Source: Notospermus geniculatus (Eukaryota; Nemertea; Pilidiophora; Heteronemertea; Lineidae). Taken from it: a DNA stretch of 64,000 nt. A program made the translations under genes and the position numbers. Under the pieces are notes generated by a model. That model was not told the origin of the DNA, did no database searches, and saw only the letters and a program-made list of their open reading frames with translations. Within the stretch, counting starts at the first letter, position 1, and each line of letters opens with the position of its first letter. Below, in pieces: positions 46,997 to 60,335 of this stretch. The stretch is taken from contig NMRB01000061.1 in the NCBI GenBank assembly GCA_002633025.1, forward strand, positions 584,686 to 648,685. Reading direction: 5' to 3'.

Positions 46997-49078
46997 CCGC
47001 GTTCTGTGTTTTCTTTTGTTTTTTCGAAACCTGGCGGGGAAACCGACGGTTTTCATTCCATGCAGTAATTATAATCTCATCAAAGGCTGAGTCGAGTCCA
47101 AAAAGAATACAATGTCATCGAAGATAATTTGTTAAACAGATTTCCTTCTCCCCTGGCCCATCCTAGCGAGTTGCAGGAAGTAAACTAGTGTCTCTGCAGA
47201 GACCACGACGTCTAGAATACTAATTGTTGCAGGCGGGACAAAGGAAAAGTTAATGTTAGTAACAACTTTTTCTCAAACGCAATACACTTAAATGTCAGGT
47301 CTCTCTAGAATTCTGTAACATCTGATAAACACATCGGTACCAAGACCATCATACAGGCGTTCACGACAAGATGTGACTTAAAATCGTATTACGAAAGTTG
47401 GTAAGTCAATTGTTTCCCAAGGGGCGATGAAGGAAGCCTCCTACATGTCGTTCCTACATTTAGCTTCCTTGAAAGATATAATCTTGTGGCAGTGCCACTT
47501 TACGGGGAGAGTAGATTCCCACCGTTGGAGATCATGCAGAAGCAAGAAGTTTGATCTTTACGTAAAGTGCCTCCTCCGCAGGCACAAGACAAAGAAAATT
47601 AACTGAAAACTGGGAATGGACATTTCGTTTTCTTCCGGATTTCTGGTGCTTCTCTTTTAATACCAAACAAACCGAATCCTTCCAAAACCACTCAATGAAA
47701 TAATATCCATTGGACGTTAAGTTGAAATAAAATATCTTGCTTCCAAGCATTCTTTCCATCTCCACCAATTTTGAGAAGTGTAACGGACGTTGCTGACTCT
47801 TGAAAAGAACTACGTCAACCGACTAAACATATTTGACGAAACGTGAGCTCAACCTGCTCGATAATCTTAGATGTTGATTAGTTGTGTGACGTAAATTTAA
47901 GGAACACAATCCGACGGATGTCAGATAACAAATGACCATTAATCTTATTTCTCCGTCAAAGAAACTGGTTAATGTCACGACCTTATATCCCCCGTCAAAA
48001 TAATGGCCAATAATTGGTAAATGATAGTGATGATGATACGGCTATGCTGTCATGATGTTGTATCTATCAATACTCTAATGGTGTAAACTGCATTAACAAG
48101 CTGTAAATCTTTTGGGATCGGTAGATCAACCATTGATCTGTCATGGATATCGTCCGTACCGTACATCCACCTCGGCAGTGAAATCGAATTTAGATCCTGT
48201 CAGACTTCAAAGAGTGTTATTGTAGAAAACGCACCAAAATACTGGGATGCCATATCAAAGGACAATCTCTTTCCCACTTTCTACAGTTGTTCCGAATCGG
48301 CAGTTAAACAGGAGCTCAACGAAAATTATTGACACAACATACAATCTTTCTTTGAGAAGATTACGAAAATGCCGCTACGAACGAAGTATCGACAAGTTGT
48401 TTACGTTGTGACATGACGAATATTTTGGATTACAATGAGAATTTTAATTTATCCGTCGTAACAAAACAATGTTTTATAGGGTCTTAAAGTTTTCCATTTG
48501 CAAACACGAGGGATTTCTCATTTCTCTTTTCCATTGGCAAATTTTACCAATTACAGTCTTGTCAATTCAGACGATCATCAGTAATACAGTTCCGAATGAA
48601 AGTAATCGAGTTCGTTTGGTTCGCATCTAATATCAGACATACGTGATTTACTAAGAGTTTTTTTTCAGATGATTTACTTCTCGACGAAGAGAACGCCATA
48701 AATGTATTGGGCCATGAATTAGGAACACAAAAAATCGCTTTCTGGTCGAATCGCTTTAGTCTGTACTCATAAAATTTTCTATTTGTATTTGATTTTTCCG
48801 TCAGGCCTGATGCCATAGTGTTATTGGCCCTGGTACATGTAAGTGCGGATGAGACTATCTCAAGCTACTCATAAATTATCAGTACGTCTACCACGCTTAA
48901 ACGCCCTTTGAGTCAGTATCATTACGCCTGATTTGCTTAAGCCCGTTGAGTCATTATCAGTGTCACTGCTATGCTTAAAATCTATACGATCAGAGTCCTT
49001 TCTTAACTAGGGTTCCAATACATTCTGTTTTGATGATATTTCGTCCACCTGCAAAGCTCACCAAGATATGCGATCATA

Positions 49079-49347
49079 GAAATTTTTGTTATATTTTTAC
49101 AGAAATTCTCTGCAGCAGAGTCTCCGGGAATTACACCACAATGGCGTGATTTATGTTTTCCTGTATTAGTTGGACTCAACTGGACTGTCCAGAATGATGC
49201 TTTCTGAGAACGTATTAAAATATAATTTGGTCAGCCTCCAGTCAAGTCTCTGCTAACATTTCTTTGAGTCCGTAATTTTACAGATCACGTCCTGAGACTC
49301 TGCTGCAGGAATTTTCTGTAAAATCCTCTGTTAGTTCTAAGAGTGTA
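49079..49347. mobile_element. Inverted-repeat element present only in copy A
   Basis: TTTTACAGAAATTCTCTGCAG near the left and the inverse CTGCAGGAATTTTCTGTAAA near the right pair, followed by GTTCTAAGAGTG at the right end. Copy B reads through without it (near 60402-60421). The right terminus resembles the CACTCTTAG end of the 19044/35636 family. Confidence 0.75.
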
Positions 49348-50459
49348 AAGTAAAGTGAGCTACTAATTTATGAATTGAATTGAAAAACTGAACTCATCAG
49401 CTGTATCTCGACAAGTTACGACCGCGTTATAAGCATTATATTCCCTATTCATGTCTTTTTAGTAACAGCAGCTGCAATTGTGTCAGAGTGTTAAAGCCAC
49501 AGAATCGCTAGCACAGGAAAGGAAGTCGTCTACCGGTGGAGCTGCGGTTCCAGGAATCAGCTGCAAGAACATGATCAACAAAGGAAAAAGAGTGGGGAGA
49601 CAAATATTGGTCAAGCAATGAGTTGACGATGCAATACACGTAATTATCGTCCTGAACCATCTGAAAGTGTCACCAGTTGTGGCTATCTTTGTGGCGATAT
49701 ACAGACATACTCATTTACCCAAAGCATCTGCGGGGGAAATTACACCTTTCATGTTTATTCTGTTTGATTATAAACCCTAAATACCACCTGATTAGGACGG
49801 TACACTTCCTTACGAATAGAATAGGTGACATACAGAATATGTAATCGAGATGTGGTGGTGTCAGTGCGTGTAAATGTCATGGCAGTGCTTTGAGGTTGAT
49901 TGGAACTCGATAGGAGTTCGTATGTTTACTCCACATTTCGGAGTTTTACATAAATCTTTGATAATTGGAAGCAATTCAGATGATATATCGCACGTTAACC
50001 ACGTCACCTTCTTATCTTTTACTATTTTTTATGCCTCATCCGTACTCTCAAAAGAACTCGGGCATTAATCTGGACAAGCCAAAGCATGCGCACTGCACAT
50101 GTATAGATCCGCGTTGACAAAATATATCGAATCCAATTTAAGCCAAATCGGATCATTACGATCTAATTCAAGTGATGTTGTGAATTTGAAGCGGTTCTGA
50201 GGCGCCAGAAAGGTCACCCTATCATCAATACCTTTAAATAAATGATTAAGGGAGTTCAACGCTTAAAAAGTGATACAGTTAGTGAAGCAATTGGTTAGTT
50301 GTACGAATTCAGCTCTTTATAAATGTTCGGNCTTGTGAAAATCACAATCCAATAAGAAATTAGTTGAGTTGCTTCTGTTTCTTTAATTAAACTGACACGA
50401 CACTGTTCCGAAATTCAGTCACATCAGCTAAAGTAGCCCGTGTCAAAGTAAAAGTTATG

Positions 50460-50563
50460 GCCCGTATGCATAAAGGTGGAATAAGCTTATTCCAGGTATA
50501 GCTTCACGTTATAACGTTAGGTTATACCTGGAATAAGCTTATTCCACCTTTATGCATACGGGC
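50460..50563. mobile_element. 104-bp palindromic element (in copy A; second at 63366)
   Basis: GCCCGTATGCATAAAGGTGG and the inverse CCACCTTTATGCATACGGGC form near-perfect arms that continue through AATAAGCTTATTCCAGGTATA. Both copies of the large duplication have it, so it inserted before that duplication. Confidence 0.85.
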
Positions 50564-51395
50564 GAGTTTATCAATAACGTAATGGTTGAGTGTCATCCAA
50601 CTTAAGGCCCCACACCGGTCTGCCTAAAACCTCTCAGCAGAACTGCTCACGACCGAACCCTGACCATTTCTGACCAGTACCCATACAACTGGGTGGAGTG
50701 AGATAAGGTAAGAAAAGATACCTGCCCAGAGTTTCACGCCGACAGTAGGACCACTGTATCAACCCACTTTTCGTATTTTCCTATTCATCCAGTCTTTCGG
50801 TGAGTGTGCAGGTTTCCATCACCCAAGTTAGCGACGTCAAGCACGGATAAACGAAGAAGATAGCTGATCACAAGACCAGACTGAGCGCTCAAGGCAAAGT
50901 CTGATCCAACAGTTTCATAAATAATTCAGCGGGGTTTTTTTACCTTAGGATACCCAATGGACAGACAATGTTACTTCCCGTAACCAGTGTCATAATTGGC
51001 ATTACCATTCGCTAGAGGAGCTTTCCCTTCCAACTCAACTTGAAACCTACGATGGTACGTGATACTGGTGCAGATATTATGAATGTCCCGCAAACCACGC
51101 TCTACACACGACGAGGAAGACAACTGAAGGATAATGTCCTATTCTGCATCAACAAAATGTTCTAAATAAAGCCTCCATATCCTATCTGCGGATGATTTGG
51201 TTCCATCGCGAAAAAAAACGAAAGCTGCCTCAACATCTTCTATGGGAGAACACCATTTAATGGGGCAATAACGTTCAACATCGATCTCTGACTCGCCATT
51301 GAGTAGGATGGCCGTCGAGGAGTAATCGTGTTTCAACTTTTAAGCTCTCTGCTTGGGATTATGAACAGTTGTTTCATTCGGTCGCAAGAGCTGGT

Positions 51396-51655
51396 CACTG
51401 TTAAAAATATCTGTAAATTTACAGCAGAATTTTCACTGCAAGGTTGCTGTAAAATTCATTTCACTGCAAACTGTTGTTTTTTTCACTGGAATTTAACAGC
51501 AAGATTACAGTTTCTCAGTTTTAAAGACAGCATACATTTGTTGTAGAATTCATACAATTTTGCTGTCAAAATACAGTAAACGGGTGCTGACAAAATACAG
51601 AAAAGTGCTGTGTTACTCGGCTGCCAGCAAAGTGTTGTCAGCGTTTTTAACAGTG
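51396..51655. mobile_element. 260-bp element with CACTGTTAAAAA ends and CTGTAAA-rich interior
   Basis: CACTGTTAAAAA at the left pairs with TTTTTAACAGTG at the right. The interior repeats ACAGCA, CTGTAAA and ACAGTAAA words on both strands. This matches the general form of a Tc1/mariner-like MITE. Confidence 0.7.
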
Positions 51656-53124
51656 TATGTTTTATTGGGAATTGTAGCTACTCGCCCAAATACGACTCAC
51701 TACTGGTTAAATCTATTAAAATGAAAGCGACAACCTGCTGGTGCATCAATGTCTTAACAAACATGTAAAGGCGTTTATTCCATACGAACAATAGCTGACG
51801 TTTCTGCTGTCCTGTTTAGCAGCTCCCTTCCTCACATACTTTTGCCGAAGTGTTAGTGACGGCGCGCAGCTACATCACGACCTGTTGACGTGACCCACTG
51901 CAGCTGCCACGAGTAAATTACATAAGCACGGTAGAATATTGAATGTGTGTTGTCCAGCAGTCATAAATAGTCCTCTTTACCGAAATTTCTTCGGATTACA
52001 ATCACTACTGTATTCCACTAAAGACCGCAATTAGCAAATCTACACACGCAGCAACTCGCGGCAACAAATAGCCAAATCACTTTTCCCAGTCCTGTTGGTG
52101 AATTATCTATTTGTATGTCTGGTTGCGTTCGCTTTAAGGAATTCTCCCCTCGCCAAAGGACGAAAGCGCAACCCCTTTCTCAGTAACGAGGTTGTCTACT
52201 TCAGTAACGGCCCTACCCGATGTTGCTTTGTACCCTATCTTAGTTCCATATTGTGGATATCAAGAAATGCTTTATCCAATTTTGCCAGCCGTATTGGCGA
52301 ATTATATACATCCTTACGAATTACTGGTCTGGGGACGTCATGAGAGGTTACATCATTCAGATCTTATTGTATTGGACTGGAGTCCAAATTTCGCTGCGAA
52401 ATGGCATTGTGTCTTTCCGAGGCAAAAAGGAGTTTTTGACGCGAAGATATCGAGGTGTGTTGCATTCTATTGTTACCAAATAATCAATCCAATCGAACAG
52501 CACTGCAAAAATGAAACAAAAGTGGAAAAGGTGCTACCAAGATCACACGGCGATTTATTAAATGGGACCATGCCAGAAATGTGATTCAACCTTTGCCGGC
52601 GCAAAGTATCCCGTATTTTTGCCTTCGCTTTGACGTGTCGGAATGAAGACTATTCCACATGATGACGTCATTTTCTGAGCCAGATTAAAATGGGTTCACC
52701 GCCCTGACATGTAAATTAGTAAGTTATAAAATGGTGAATAGATTACGCCGCAAAGGGAAAAACAATATGGAATGAGTAAAGAAATGCAAGTTCGCCTTCC
52801 ACATGCATAATTCATGTGAGAAAAACAGACAGCGATAATTAAATCGTATTCCACAGATTATTAATTCATTCAAATTTCATTAATGTTTTTATAACAACCC
52901 TGAGAGTTGGAAAATATTTCAAAAACACAACACAGCCAAATTATTTTACGGTAAGCCTTCAACGTTTTCGTGATCCGTTTACTCAACACAGGCATTAAAT
53001 TTAAAAGCAAGGTCATTTAAACCGTATGCATAATGCAATAAGTGTGTCTTCAAATGAAGGTCAGGTCGGGTGGAATTAGGTTCCAATGATCCTCTGTGTT
53101 ATATCAAGAAAGTGGAACAGTAGC

Positions 53125-53467
53125 CCTGATTACACTACATAAAATCCCCGGTTTTTTGCGGTCACACCTAATGTGTGGCTTCAAGAAACCCGTGTCTGAA
53201 AAACACGGCAAGGTCGCCGTGCTTTTCGTTAGTTCTTAGCACGGCTACAGATGGCGCAGCCATTAGGTGACGTCGTTTTCGCGCCTCCAACAATGTGTGC
53301 CAATACAGAAATGACCGAAGAGTCAGTGCATGCAACGCACCTGTTCCCGGGCTACTTACATGTACATTGTAACTACAATGTAGTAGTGACCTCTCGCCGG
53401 GCTTTTCGTACAGACGGGTCTGACACGGGTCTGGAAAAACGCGGGTATTTTCAACAGGTGTAACCGT
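53125..53467. mobile_element. Inverted-repeat element with GRTTACAC ends
   Basis: Left GCCCTGATTACACTACATAA and right CAACAGGTGTAACCGTAGC pair loosely. Inner CCCGTGTC and GACACGGG words also pair. A relative occurs at 58988-59232. Confidence 0.65.
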
Positions 53468-56400
53468 AGCTTATGTGAAACTCTTCGATAACAGCCCTCT
53501 CCTCGACTAAGGAAATCCTTTTCAAGCCACTGTATTGCCGATAGCTCGGCGCCAAACGGAATTCCGATATGCGTTTCTTATGAAAAGATCCCTTCAAAGG
53601 CTCCAATCAATTTCTCTCTATAGAAACATTAAAAAGCTCCGAACAATAAGCTCCTTTTAAAGTTTCATTTCCCCCATTTCAGGAAAAATTAAGAAAGTGA
53701 AGCTCGACGTGCAGACAAAAAGGACGACAGGACCTATAAACCAAATATTCCTTTCAGAACGACACATCAAACGTTGCCGCAGGATGATCAGCAGTAAGAA
53801 CCATTTTTGGACAGCGAATTTCAGCACCGAAACTGAACATTAGTTTTACTCTTCAAATCTTTTTAAAAATTGAAAGTTATAGGGCAAAAACCAGTGGAGT
53901 TCAGGTTTTCTGTGTTGTCAGGAACGAAACGAGTTGCCTGGATATCAGCGTAGCGATTTGTGTCTCATTCCATGAAGTAAATCTCTTATCTTGGTCATGG
54001 GTATCAGCAGTTTCTGGTGAATTATGCCAACATTTTTTGTGTTAATCATGGAAGTGAAGCCTTCGCTAGAATTAGGGCCATCGTTTTCAGGTTTTGCTCA
54101 TTGTGCAAGTTTTTCTATTCATATAATGGCAGATTCGCTGCTTGGAATATCTTAGCAAGCAATCGTGTCCTTCGATGCCACGGACAATGACAATCTGACG
54201 ATGTCCACAGTTGTTCTGTTCAATCAAGGGTCCGCGAGTAACAGCCCGGAATAATCAACGAAAAGTGGATTAGAGAAAAAATTCCTCCAGCAATAGCTGA
54301 TTGGAATACAAACTAGCTCATTAGACAGTTTCACATGGTACGAACTGCAATGCCTATCTACCATTAGTCATTTAAAGCCCATTCAAAATAATCCCCACAA
54401 ATAAATTTTCAATGGAAAGACTCATTCAAGTTATTAAACCGTCCTGCATTATCCTTTAGCATGATATTTGCATGAATTATTTGATCAAATTGAAGTATCG
54501 TCCCGTAATTTCGAGACGGGGTTGATCTGACAGATACTCGGATTTCAAATTCATTTCCGAATTTACAGCGACTGCTGCACCGATTTTTAGATGAGACACT
54601 TTTTACGTGTTGAGTTCGCAGTTAATGAAACTGCGTCAAACCGCACATTGCCTGTTGCAATGCTGTTTGTCAGAGATGCGCTTGCAATATAATGACGGAG
54701 CAGAACGGAGAAGACAACCTACTGTCGTTTTTCAGTTGAGCATGATCGGCGCAACTACAATCATCCAACCGGCTTATAACGACTTGGAAACAATCAAATA
54801 CGAAATCAAGGGAAATGAGTTATAAAAAGATACATAGATATACATGTAGAAGAAAGCAAAGATACCATAAAATCACAGGTGTCAGGAGAAAAAAACCGCG
54901 AATTCTCTTTACCAAATTAGGAAATATTAATCAAATCAATGGAAAAGCAAAGAAATTTGTGATTTACTGTGAATAGGTAGGATGACAAGCTCGGAGCCTT
55001 GGGGAATAGAAAGACATTGTATCGGAATCCTTTAATGAGTCTTACTAATCTACGAACCCGTCATCTTTCAATAATGAATTGCTAAGACGAGCAAAGCAGC
55101 ATTGCATAAGCCGTTAAATTCTCTTCAGCATCCGGGAATGATAGCAGAGATGCGCTGACAGCAATGTCGAGCTAAGTGGGCCAATCATCAGGAATCTTGA
55201 TCGTCGAGATGACAACCAGCTCCACCGTGGTATTACCTGGAGTTTTTGTTAACTGGGAAAGATGCCCGTGCGCCGACTTCGAAAGTCTTCCTTGGCACCT
55301 AGAGGAAGTTTGCGCTGTCATTTGTGAAGATTTCCCATGACATTTGTAGTCCATTCAGCAGAAAAACCTCGTCAGAGCAGAGTCAAAAGTGCAATGACTG
55401 GCTGATTATGGTCGACTTCATGCAAGGATCATTGACTCAGAAAGGCAAGGATTCTGTACCACGTAGGCAGAGTTTGTGAGAGCATGGAAGCTTTTGCACA
55501 AACCAGTAGCTTAAACATGGATTCATCCAAAGGGCTACAACATAGTGTGCCTGTAAAATGCACTAGCCAAAGGAATGCAGCCGACGGCGCATGTGACGTT
55601 TATACTTCAGTATCCCCGTCCAAACACGTCGCCATGATCCGTCGGGCAAAAAACAATTCTTTATACATTTGTACGCGCCACGAGCGAAATCCATTGCATC
55701 TTAATCATTTGATGTAATATCGCGGATAAATCGAGAGGGATGATTTTACAAAACGTCTGCTTTCTCAAATGCATCTGCGGTGGGTTTGTAAACAGCCCTA
55801 TTTACAAATCTCCTCGCACTAAGTGAAATCGATCTGGTACGCAGTCATAGATATTGGTCGGTGGACCTCCGATCCATCAGTCTGTATTATTCGCTGCTAA
55901 AACCACGTGAGGGAAATGTGCCATGCGATCAGCTGTCTGACCAATGATACAAAAACGTAGGTTTTTCTTCGTCAACGAGGCTGCTTGCAACTTCTGGTTG
56001 GCGATGCAATTAATAAAAGTTCGGCATCACTCGTTGCCAGAGGTGAAGATTTCGATCGACAAAAGAAGGTTTCTTGCTAATAAAAAGATGCACGACGGCA
56101 AGGAAGCAATTAAATCAATAGGTCCCCACAATGACATTCCGCGTGTCAGAGTTACATGTAAGGTTTACGTAACTGACTGCCTTCCTTCACAAGATATGGC
56201 CTAAAGTTGAAGCTGCTATACTTAACCACCTAAACACGACTCAATCAACTGAAGCAGTTTGTATCCGTTCGGAACCTGTTCTAATTGGCCATTATCGTAA
56301 TCTAGTAGCCTATATATTTATCTTGAACAAAATTACATTGAGAGACATTCGTAGGGGCATGTTAATGTTGCAGCTTTGAAACATGAAGGAGCAGAGATTC

Positions 56401-58052
56401 GTCATTAAGTTAATGGAGTTTGTGACTTGTGGATTGGAGATAATGACAAGGATGTATGATGTCCTTTGCCAGACATTAGTTTGGCCGACATTAGATCAAT
56501 TCCGGTACTTACAGTCTCATGGCAGACACAAATACTATTTGGAGCATGTCATGGAGTTGATGTCAATAAATTCTTTATGAAAAGATACTTAGCTATGAAA
56601 ACCGAAGGACTGTGGCGGAGTGAGTGGTTGTCATAACAGACGTGAGATGTGTAAATTCTTTATGGAAATGTATTTAGCTCTGAAAACTGGTGAACAGTGG
56701 CGAAATAATTGCTTGTCGAAATGGAGAGACGAGATACGTCCTCCCCCAATAAACTGAAGCACCTGCAATGCCATCAGACAATGTTGAAAGTCCCTTTTCA
56801 GCATCAAAGTATACTTTGGTCGTATGCAATTTCGCTTGGTTCAGGTAGCGCTCAGAATCTAAAATTGGTTTAACTGGAGGTTCACCTGGCTCCCTACATG
56901 TACGTTCTCATTTTGACGAAAGTTCAGATTTGGGGGAATGGGGAGTGCACGTCTCTTCGTCAATGGTGTCAAATGAGGACATCATGGAAGTTTACACACC
57001 AACAGAGCGGGGACGTCGTCCCCGTTTGTAGAAATCATCATAATCAGTCTTCTGACTAAATTTGCGAAGAGGAATGTGTATTTTTTCACCTAAATTGAGA
57101 ATTACCTCTACCGACACGAAGAAACTAATGAGACTTAAACTTTCAGGGTATACGCCAAGAAAGTGACAACCTCGTGCGGTTTATCAAGCTTCAAACCAGC
57201 GATTCGGTTAATTAGAAACTGAAACGACAGGCATAGAAGCACACTTGATTAGACTGTAGACCCTAAAGGCAATGTAATTGAATGAAATATTCGCTAATCT
57301 AAATTTACACGTTGCTTTAGATCTAACTCACGGAGGTCGTGCTCAGTCATATCTGCAACGGTTTCGCCTAAGTTCACGTCAATTTTATACCAAATCTCAT
57401 CAAATCCAATTAAGTTCCCATTTAACAGTTTGAAATAGTTAATTGTAAAAAGTAATTGAATTGCTTATGAGACTTCTTATTTCACTTCGCGATCAGTGAA
57501 TACAAGATATTTCCGCGCCAAGTGATAAAGATCACCCTGCAGCGTTCGAATCGCGTATATTTCATCAAGAAAGTTGAAATAATTTTATGACCTCAAAGGC
57601 TGGCAGAGTTAATTACATTACGCAGAAAAACTAATTAGAATCACAACCTCGCTTACCAGTTAAATGTGAGAATAAAGCGACCGTGGCCTTATCTATTTCA
57701 GGTTCAGATACTGATTTTATGGGACGAGATATATTACAAGCACTATAAGAGCATTTCGAAGTTGACGACATCAAAGCAACTTGGTTAAATTCATCTAAAA
57801 GAACCTTGGAGAGGTTTTCATAAGATGATTGCGGCGTTGAAAGGTATCAGAACCGCCGACGAAACAGCACCACTACGGGTACATGTATCTTCTCCACGCA
57901 GGCTTATAAATGCAAGTTTCTCCAGAAATCCCCAGTGGTTCGACGTGAAATGCGGTAACTGATGTCAGCTACGGAGAAAACCTCTGACAACCAAGCCGCG
58001 CCAGCTGCAGCGTGGCATTTTTTGTGTTTTGTAGAGAAACATGTAACGGCCC

Positions 58053-58351
58053 CAATTCAAGATTTTTGTAGTATTCTTGACAGGAGAGGACGGAACAGAA
58101 TTTTTACCACTTGCTGCCGCAATGCAAGGCATTGGGGGAAAAGCGATTTTTGTCGGAAAGCCGGTATTTGTCGGTATTTCAGGCTGCGATTGGGCCGACC
58201 AGCCTCAATTGAAGATTTTAGTATTCTAAACACGAGGAGACGAACAGAATTTTCACCACTTGTTGCCGCAATGCAAGGCATTGGGGGGAAAGCGAGTTTT
58301 TTGTCGGAAAGCCCGTGTTTGTCGGTATTTCAGGCTTCGATTGGGCCGACC
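58053..58351 (+). repeat. Two direct repeat units of about 150 bp
   Basis: Units 58053-58200 and 58206-58351 share GCCGCAATGCAAGGCATTGG, GTCGGAAAGCC and CGATTGGGCCGACC. Indels put the two units in different frames. The 182-codon open frame at 57962-58510 crosses both and is probably incidental. Confidence 0.8.
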
Positions 58352-58987
58352 GTCGAGGAAAGTCGGATCGGACGATCACGAGCGGCCGAAGTGTACAACC
58401 CGCTTTGGGGTCGAAAAGGTCGCTCACACGTACTGGCAAGGCACGACAAATGGAGGCGCCACAGATTAGTTCTAAAAAACGCCTCAAGAGAAGAGTCAAA
58501 CTCTGCATAAATGAAGCTTATAACGAAAAAAAAACGATGAACTCTTTTGGCGGGTTGTATTTCTTTGGTGATGAAGAAAAGTGTAAACTTGGAAGTGTGA
58601 ATAAAGAAAATAACTAAAATATCTTAAGATATAGCGATACAGCTTTGAAACTAAATGCGATAGGAATTACGTGTTTGATATAGGAGACATAGTAGAAAAC
58701 ACAAGGGATCACTGTTCTATGCCATCGAAAAGAAGTGGCCCCGCTTCTTAAACTCCACTACTACGCCTAAACAAATTGCATGGGCATTGTGATAAACTTG
58801 CCATTTTGTTTCTATATTATTATTCTATTCACGTTGGTTTAGGAGAGCTTATAGTAAAGACCTTGCATTGTCATAAACCTTTGTCTTCCAGTGTAAGTAT
58901 TGAATGAAGTGTAAGCTGTTGTTTAATCGTTCACACCAAATATGCTCATTGCGTAAGACATGTAAGACTCTTTTCCTTCATCGTACT

Positions 58988-59232
58988 GACTTTAGCTGTG
59001 GTTACACTACATAGAAACCCCCGGGCTTTTTGAGCCCGTGTCAAGCCCGGGCCTGAAAAAAACCCGCCTGAGACCCGGCGAGTGTCTACACTACTAAAAT
59101 CTAGATGAACTTAATTGCTACGCCCGGCGATAGGGTCGCTACTGGCACGCACTCTTCACGAAGAGGAGGCGCTAAATTGGAGTGCTGGCTTTTTACCGCG
59201 CATGCCCACAAGACACGCCGCCTATCGCGGTG
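58988..59232. mobile_element. Truncated relative of the GRTTACAC element
   Basis: TGGTTACACTACATAGAAAC starts a CCCGGGCTTTTT/GAGCCCG-rich arm like that of 53125-53467. No matching right end is found before the N at 59233. Confidence 0.5.
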
Positions 59233-60087
59233 NAACTGCATTAACAAGCTGTAAATCTTTTGGGATCGGTAGATCAACCATTGATCTGTCATGGATATCG
59301 TCCGTACCGTACATCCACCTCGGCAATGAAATCGAATTTAGATCCTGTCAGACTTCAAAGAGTGTTATTGTAGAAAACGCACGAAAACACTGGGATGCCA
59401 TATCAAAGGATTATCTCTTTCTTCCCCATTTTCTACAGTTGTTCAGCAGTTAAACAGGAGCTCAACGAAAATTATTGACACAACATACAATCTTTCTTTG
59501 AGAAGATTACGAAAATGCCGCTACGAGGCGAAGTATCGACAAGTTGTTTACGTTGTGACATGACGAATATTTTGGACTACAATGAGAATTTTAATCTATC
59601 CGTCGTAAAAAACAATGTTTTATAGGGTCTTAAAGTTTTCCATTTGCAAACACGAGGGATTTCTCATTTCTCTTTTCCATTGGCAAATTTTACCAATTAC
59701 AGTCTTGTCAATTCAGACGATCATCAGTAATACAGTTCCGAATGAAAGTAATCGAGTTCTTTTGGTTCACATCTAATATTAGACATACGTGATTTACTAA
59801 GAGTTTTTTTTCAGATGATTTACTTCTCGACGAAGAGAACGACATAAATGTATTGGGCCATGAATTAGGAACACAAAAATCGGTTTCTGGTCGAATCGCT
59901 TTAGTCTGTACTCATTATCAGTACGTCTATCATGCCTAGACGCCCTTTGAGTCCTTATCAGTGACTGCTGTGCTTAAAAGCCTCTTGAGTCAGTATCATT
60001 ATGCCTGACTTGCTTATGAGTCATTATCAGTGTGACTAACTACGCTTAAAAGCCCCTTCAATCTATACGATCAAAGTCCTTTCTTAA

Positions 60088-60335
60088 AGACAATGTATCA
60101 CGGGTATTTTCGCGGGCCACGAAAATCATTGTTTATTTACATTTTGTTTGTTTATGTCCAGTGTTTTATTGTCTTATGGGTAATTTATTGGAGGCGTGCC
60201 CCTCTAAAAATTCTTTTGACGCCAAAAGGACTCAATTTGGTGGGTTGGCATGTCCCAAAAAGTTCAAATAACATGATGTAAACATCCATGTTTACAAACA
60301 TTGAATGTAAACAATGAAGTCGTGATACATTACCT
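60088..60335. mobile_element. 248-bp TTAA-flanked element, copy 2, with empty site in copy A
   Basis: TTAA at 60084-60087 and 60336-60339 bounds the same 248-bp element found at 15470-15717. The duplicate at 49003-49006 carries a single TTAA and no insert. This is direct evidence for a TTAA target duplication and for movement after the large duplication or between haplotypes. Confidence 0.92.

Larger units (their letters stand above)
37531..48085. other. Gene-poor stretch upstream of the known GPCR exons
   Basis: The missing TM1/TM2 exon could lie here, but I found no frame with the helix-1 Asn or the helix-2 Leu-Ala-x-x-Asp signature. It contains mobile elements at 38443, 41330 and 45003 and a tandem duplication at 46340-46996. 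A minus-strand frame at 44617-44946 (109 codons) has no recognisable features. Confidence 0.4.
48086..50841 (+). repeat. Large duplication, copy A (pairs with 59234-64000)
   Basis: Starts AACTGCATTAACAAGC and follows copy B in the same order and orientation with scattered differences. It lacks the TTAA element, the LINE fragment and the paired GTATT hairpins of copy B. It carries one insertion of its own (49079-49347). A single N at 50331 replaces a stretch present in copy B. No gene is seen. Confidence 0.92.
50842..59233. other. Gene-poor stretch
   Basis: I see no credible gene. It contains inverted-repeat elements at 51396-51655, 53125-53467 and 58988-59232, a diverged tandem duplication of about 85 bp at 56569-56730, and a two-unit repeat of about 150 bp at 58053-58351. 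It ends at a single N (59233). Confidence 0.4.

Noticed and set aside
57962-58510. 182-codon plus-strand open frame as a gene
   Set aside because: It spans two direct repeat units read in different frames, has no domain features, and overlapping frames of similar length exist on both strands.
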